This document shows, one piece after another, positions 62,655 through 64,000 of a stretch of 64,000 nucleotides of DNA. Below the pieces are notes generated by a model. That model saw only the letters and a list, made by a program, of their open reading frames with translations, did no database searches and was not told the origin of the DNA. Where the stretch lies: assembly GCA_963850765.1 (NCBI GenBank), contig CAWKMN010000001.1, forward strand, positions 433,102-497,101, written 5' to 3'. The DNA is from CAWKMN01 sp963850765 (lineage in GTDB: Bacteria; Chloroflexota; Anaerolineae; Aggregatilineales; Aggregatilineaceae). Within the stretch, counting starts at the first letter, position 1; the number at the start of each line of letters is the position of its first letter. The position numbers were made by a program, and so were the translations under genes.

Positions 62655-64000
62655 GCAAGTGTTACCCGCCGTAGGGTTATACTAAGCGGATGCGCCACTA
62701 GGTTTTACCCCGATAGCGATCGGCTAAGGTGAACTGAGCGATGGTCGTGTAGGTCAGGTCTTTGGGAACAAAGCGCCGAATCTCACGACCATCCTCGTCA
62801 TAAACGACCCACTCACGCGTGTCTGCCGCCAACTGCACAGCCAGGGTGCGCCGTTTGTAGTCACGTCCGACGGAGTAGGAGCGGTTGAGCACCGAGATGC
62901 GGCCATTGATTTCCACTTTACGGTGAAAACGAAAGGTCGCCAAATAGTGCGCCATGAGGGAGGATGACCACAGTTGGGCATCTTCGGTCGGCTGATAGGG
63001 GCGCGGACAGGCGTTCAAGTCAGGCCAGTGGTCGATCCGCGCCCGGCCATCCCGCAGGGGATAGCGCTGCCGTTGCAGGGTGGCGAAGCGGTCGAGTTCA
63101 TGACAGAACTGGTCAAAATCGGCACACTGGGCCGGTTATCAATAACCATTCAACACGCCATGATTTTTTTGGACGACGGCATGTCGGGAACAGCGACGCG
63201 GGCGACCAAACAGCGGCTGATTTCTGATGCCCGCGTCCCCACAAGGCCAATCCCCAGGGGACTGGTGAATTGGTGCCCCGGGGATGCCCATTATCAAAGC
63301 GCAGAGGGTCGGTCTGCCCCAACACGCCATCACCGTTTGCAGACATCGAGGATCCGCTTGGGGGTCGATCTGGTTCAACTGTTCTTGAGGGGGAAAACCC
63401 GCCGCGTGCAAGATGGCGCCACTCGCTTCGAAAATCCCGGATGGTTAACCAACTCACTTGACCCCCTTCGGCCTACCCCATCTTTTCTTTCAGCATCCAC
63501 CGCCCATACCTCATGGGCCGTTTGCCCGCGTCTGGCTGAGGCTTTGCGGCGCGGCGTCGGGGGCTGCGGGCGCTGAAGCCGGCTTGCCGAAACCAGCGCT
63601 GCACCACTCGCTCGCTGGGTAGGTCCTGCGCGTCAAATTCATCCCCCAACCCCAGCTGAATCGACCCCAGATCCAGGGGGGGCGCGGCCCCTTTTCAGCG
63701 CCAGGGCGCGCGTGACCACGGCCTCCGGCTTTGCTCTGAGCTGAGCTTCCCCCATGCCTCATAACGGGGCCGCATTATGTCATACCTTTTCCAATGTCGC
63801 CAAATCCTCCGCACACTGTCGAGTACCTAAACTCCATTACCCGCGCGATTCTCGTCTTTTTTTTTCTCCCCGGCTCCGACTCTGGATGATTTCTTTTCTC
63901 ACTGGATTTGGCAGGGCTGCTGGCATTGCTTTCACCTTCTCATTTAGTCTAACCCTCTGGCGTTCGATGTTAGCATATCCCTACGGCGGGTAACACTTGC
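62655..64000 (-). mobile_element. Second insertion sequence with 31-bp terminal inverted repeats
   Basis: GCAAGTGTTACCCGCCGTAG at 62655 continues GGTTATACTAA. Its inverted copy occupies 63970-64000 at the window's right edge, with two mismatches. The element of about 1.35 kb encloses a degenerate rve-type transposase on the minus strand. The true outer boundary may be the TGTTACCC start (62660 and 63995). Confidence 0.7.
62698..63825 (-). pseudogene. Degenerate DDE integrase-core (rve, IS481-like) transposase
   Basis: Pieces in three minus-strand frames, in order: LDSVRRIWRHWKRYD, LKRGRAPPLDLGSIQLGLGD then LPSERVVQRWFRQAGF (helix-turn-helix), HEVWAVDAERKDG (first catalytic Asp), LRFDNGHPRGTNSPVPWGLALW (second Asp), a garbled Glu region (NHGVLNG or SWRVEW), then an intact 106-codon C-terminus from PRPYQPTEDAQLW to DRYRGKT with the beta-rich YSVGRDYKRRTLAVQ segment. 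In-frame stops (near 63139) and several shifts show a true pseudogene. Confidence 0.7.

Noticed and set aside
1..64000. tRNA, rRNA or cobalamin/other riboswitches
   Set aside because: I scanned gaps for cloverleaf-like or conserved riboswitch cores and saw none I could support; a covariance-model search would be decisive.

Overview
The window looks like a chromosome segment of a GC-rich, non-photosynthetic bacterium, most likely a Chloroflexota member of the Anaerolineae type. This is inferred from overall style: many membrane-anchored Thr/Pro-rich proteins, beta-propeller lipoproteins, giant multi-GAF histidine kinases, a GlmL/MutL-type protein beside polytopic membrane proteins, and the characteristic intergenic palindromes. 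No rRNA or tRNA gene was recognised, so the assignment is not anchored by a marker.

Layout. 1-3.1 kb: the end of a frameshifted membrane protein, a membrane-anchored hypothetical protein bracketed by inverted repeats, and an SDR oxidoreductase. 3.1-10.0 kb: a tight signalling cluster made of a Clp-type AAA+ unfoldase without an M domain, a Ser/Thr kinase with 21 TPRs, and an FHA protein. 10.2-20.4 kb: a heparinase-like secreted protein, beta-propeller proteins (one decayed), an EamA transporter, a secreted nucleoside hydrolase fused to a SnoaL-like domain, and a chelatase chlI/chlD gene that appears to use a programmed -1 frameshift. 20.7-25.4 kb: rpsA and clpC, each followed by a clear intrinsic terminator. 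25.5-33.5 kb: a response regulator, secreted hypothetical proteins, an exonuclease, an M23 peptidase, a Nudix-GNAT pair, a GT4 glycosyltransferase and a beta-propeller protein.

33.7-45.2 kb is the most unusual stretch. It is an apparent operon of eight co-directional genes: a small protein, a membrane protein resembling DUF6754, two polytopic membrane proteins, a roughly 1,460-residue disordered protein carrying repeated W-[LMF] motifs and a C-terminal membrane/ectodomain part, an actin-fold MutL/GlmL-like ATPase with no mutase beside it, a barrel-sandwich/KOW-like protein, and a membrane-anchored PPC-domain protein. I know of no described function for this set. It is followed by an NTPase fused to a PhoB-like winged helix, a giant multi-GAF sensor kinase split by a stop codon, a REC-histidine kinase hybrid, and PspA with a coiled-coil membrane partner.

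55-64 kb: GNAT, a GerMN lipoprotein, metallophosphoesterase, histidine phosphatase, DUF1232, MFS, a DppD/OppD-type ABC ATPase, an alpha/beta hydrolase, and then two insertion sequences with broken transposases. Intergenic DNA is packed with several families of palindromic repeats. About ten genes carry single-base frame breaks, often in homopolymers. That pattern suggests assembly error more than wholesale pseudogenisation, and it should be kept in mind wherever a frameshift matters.
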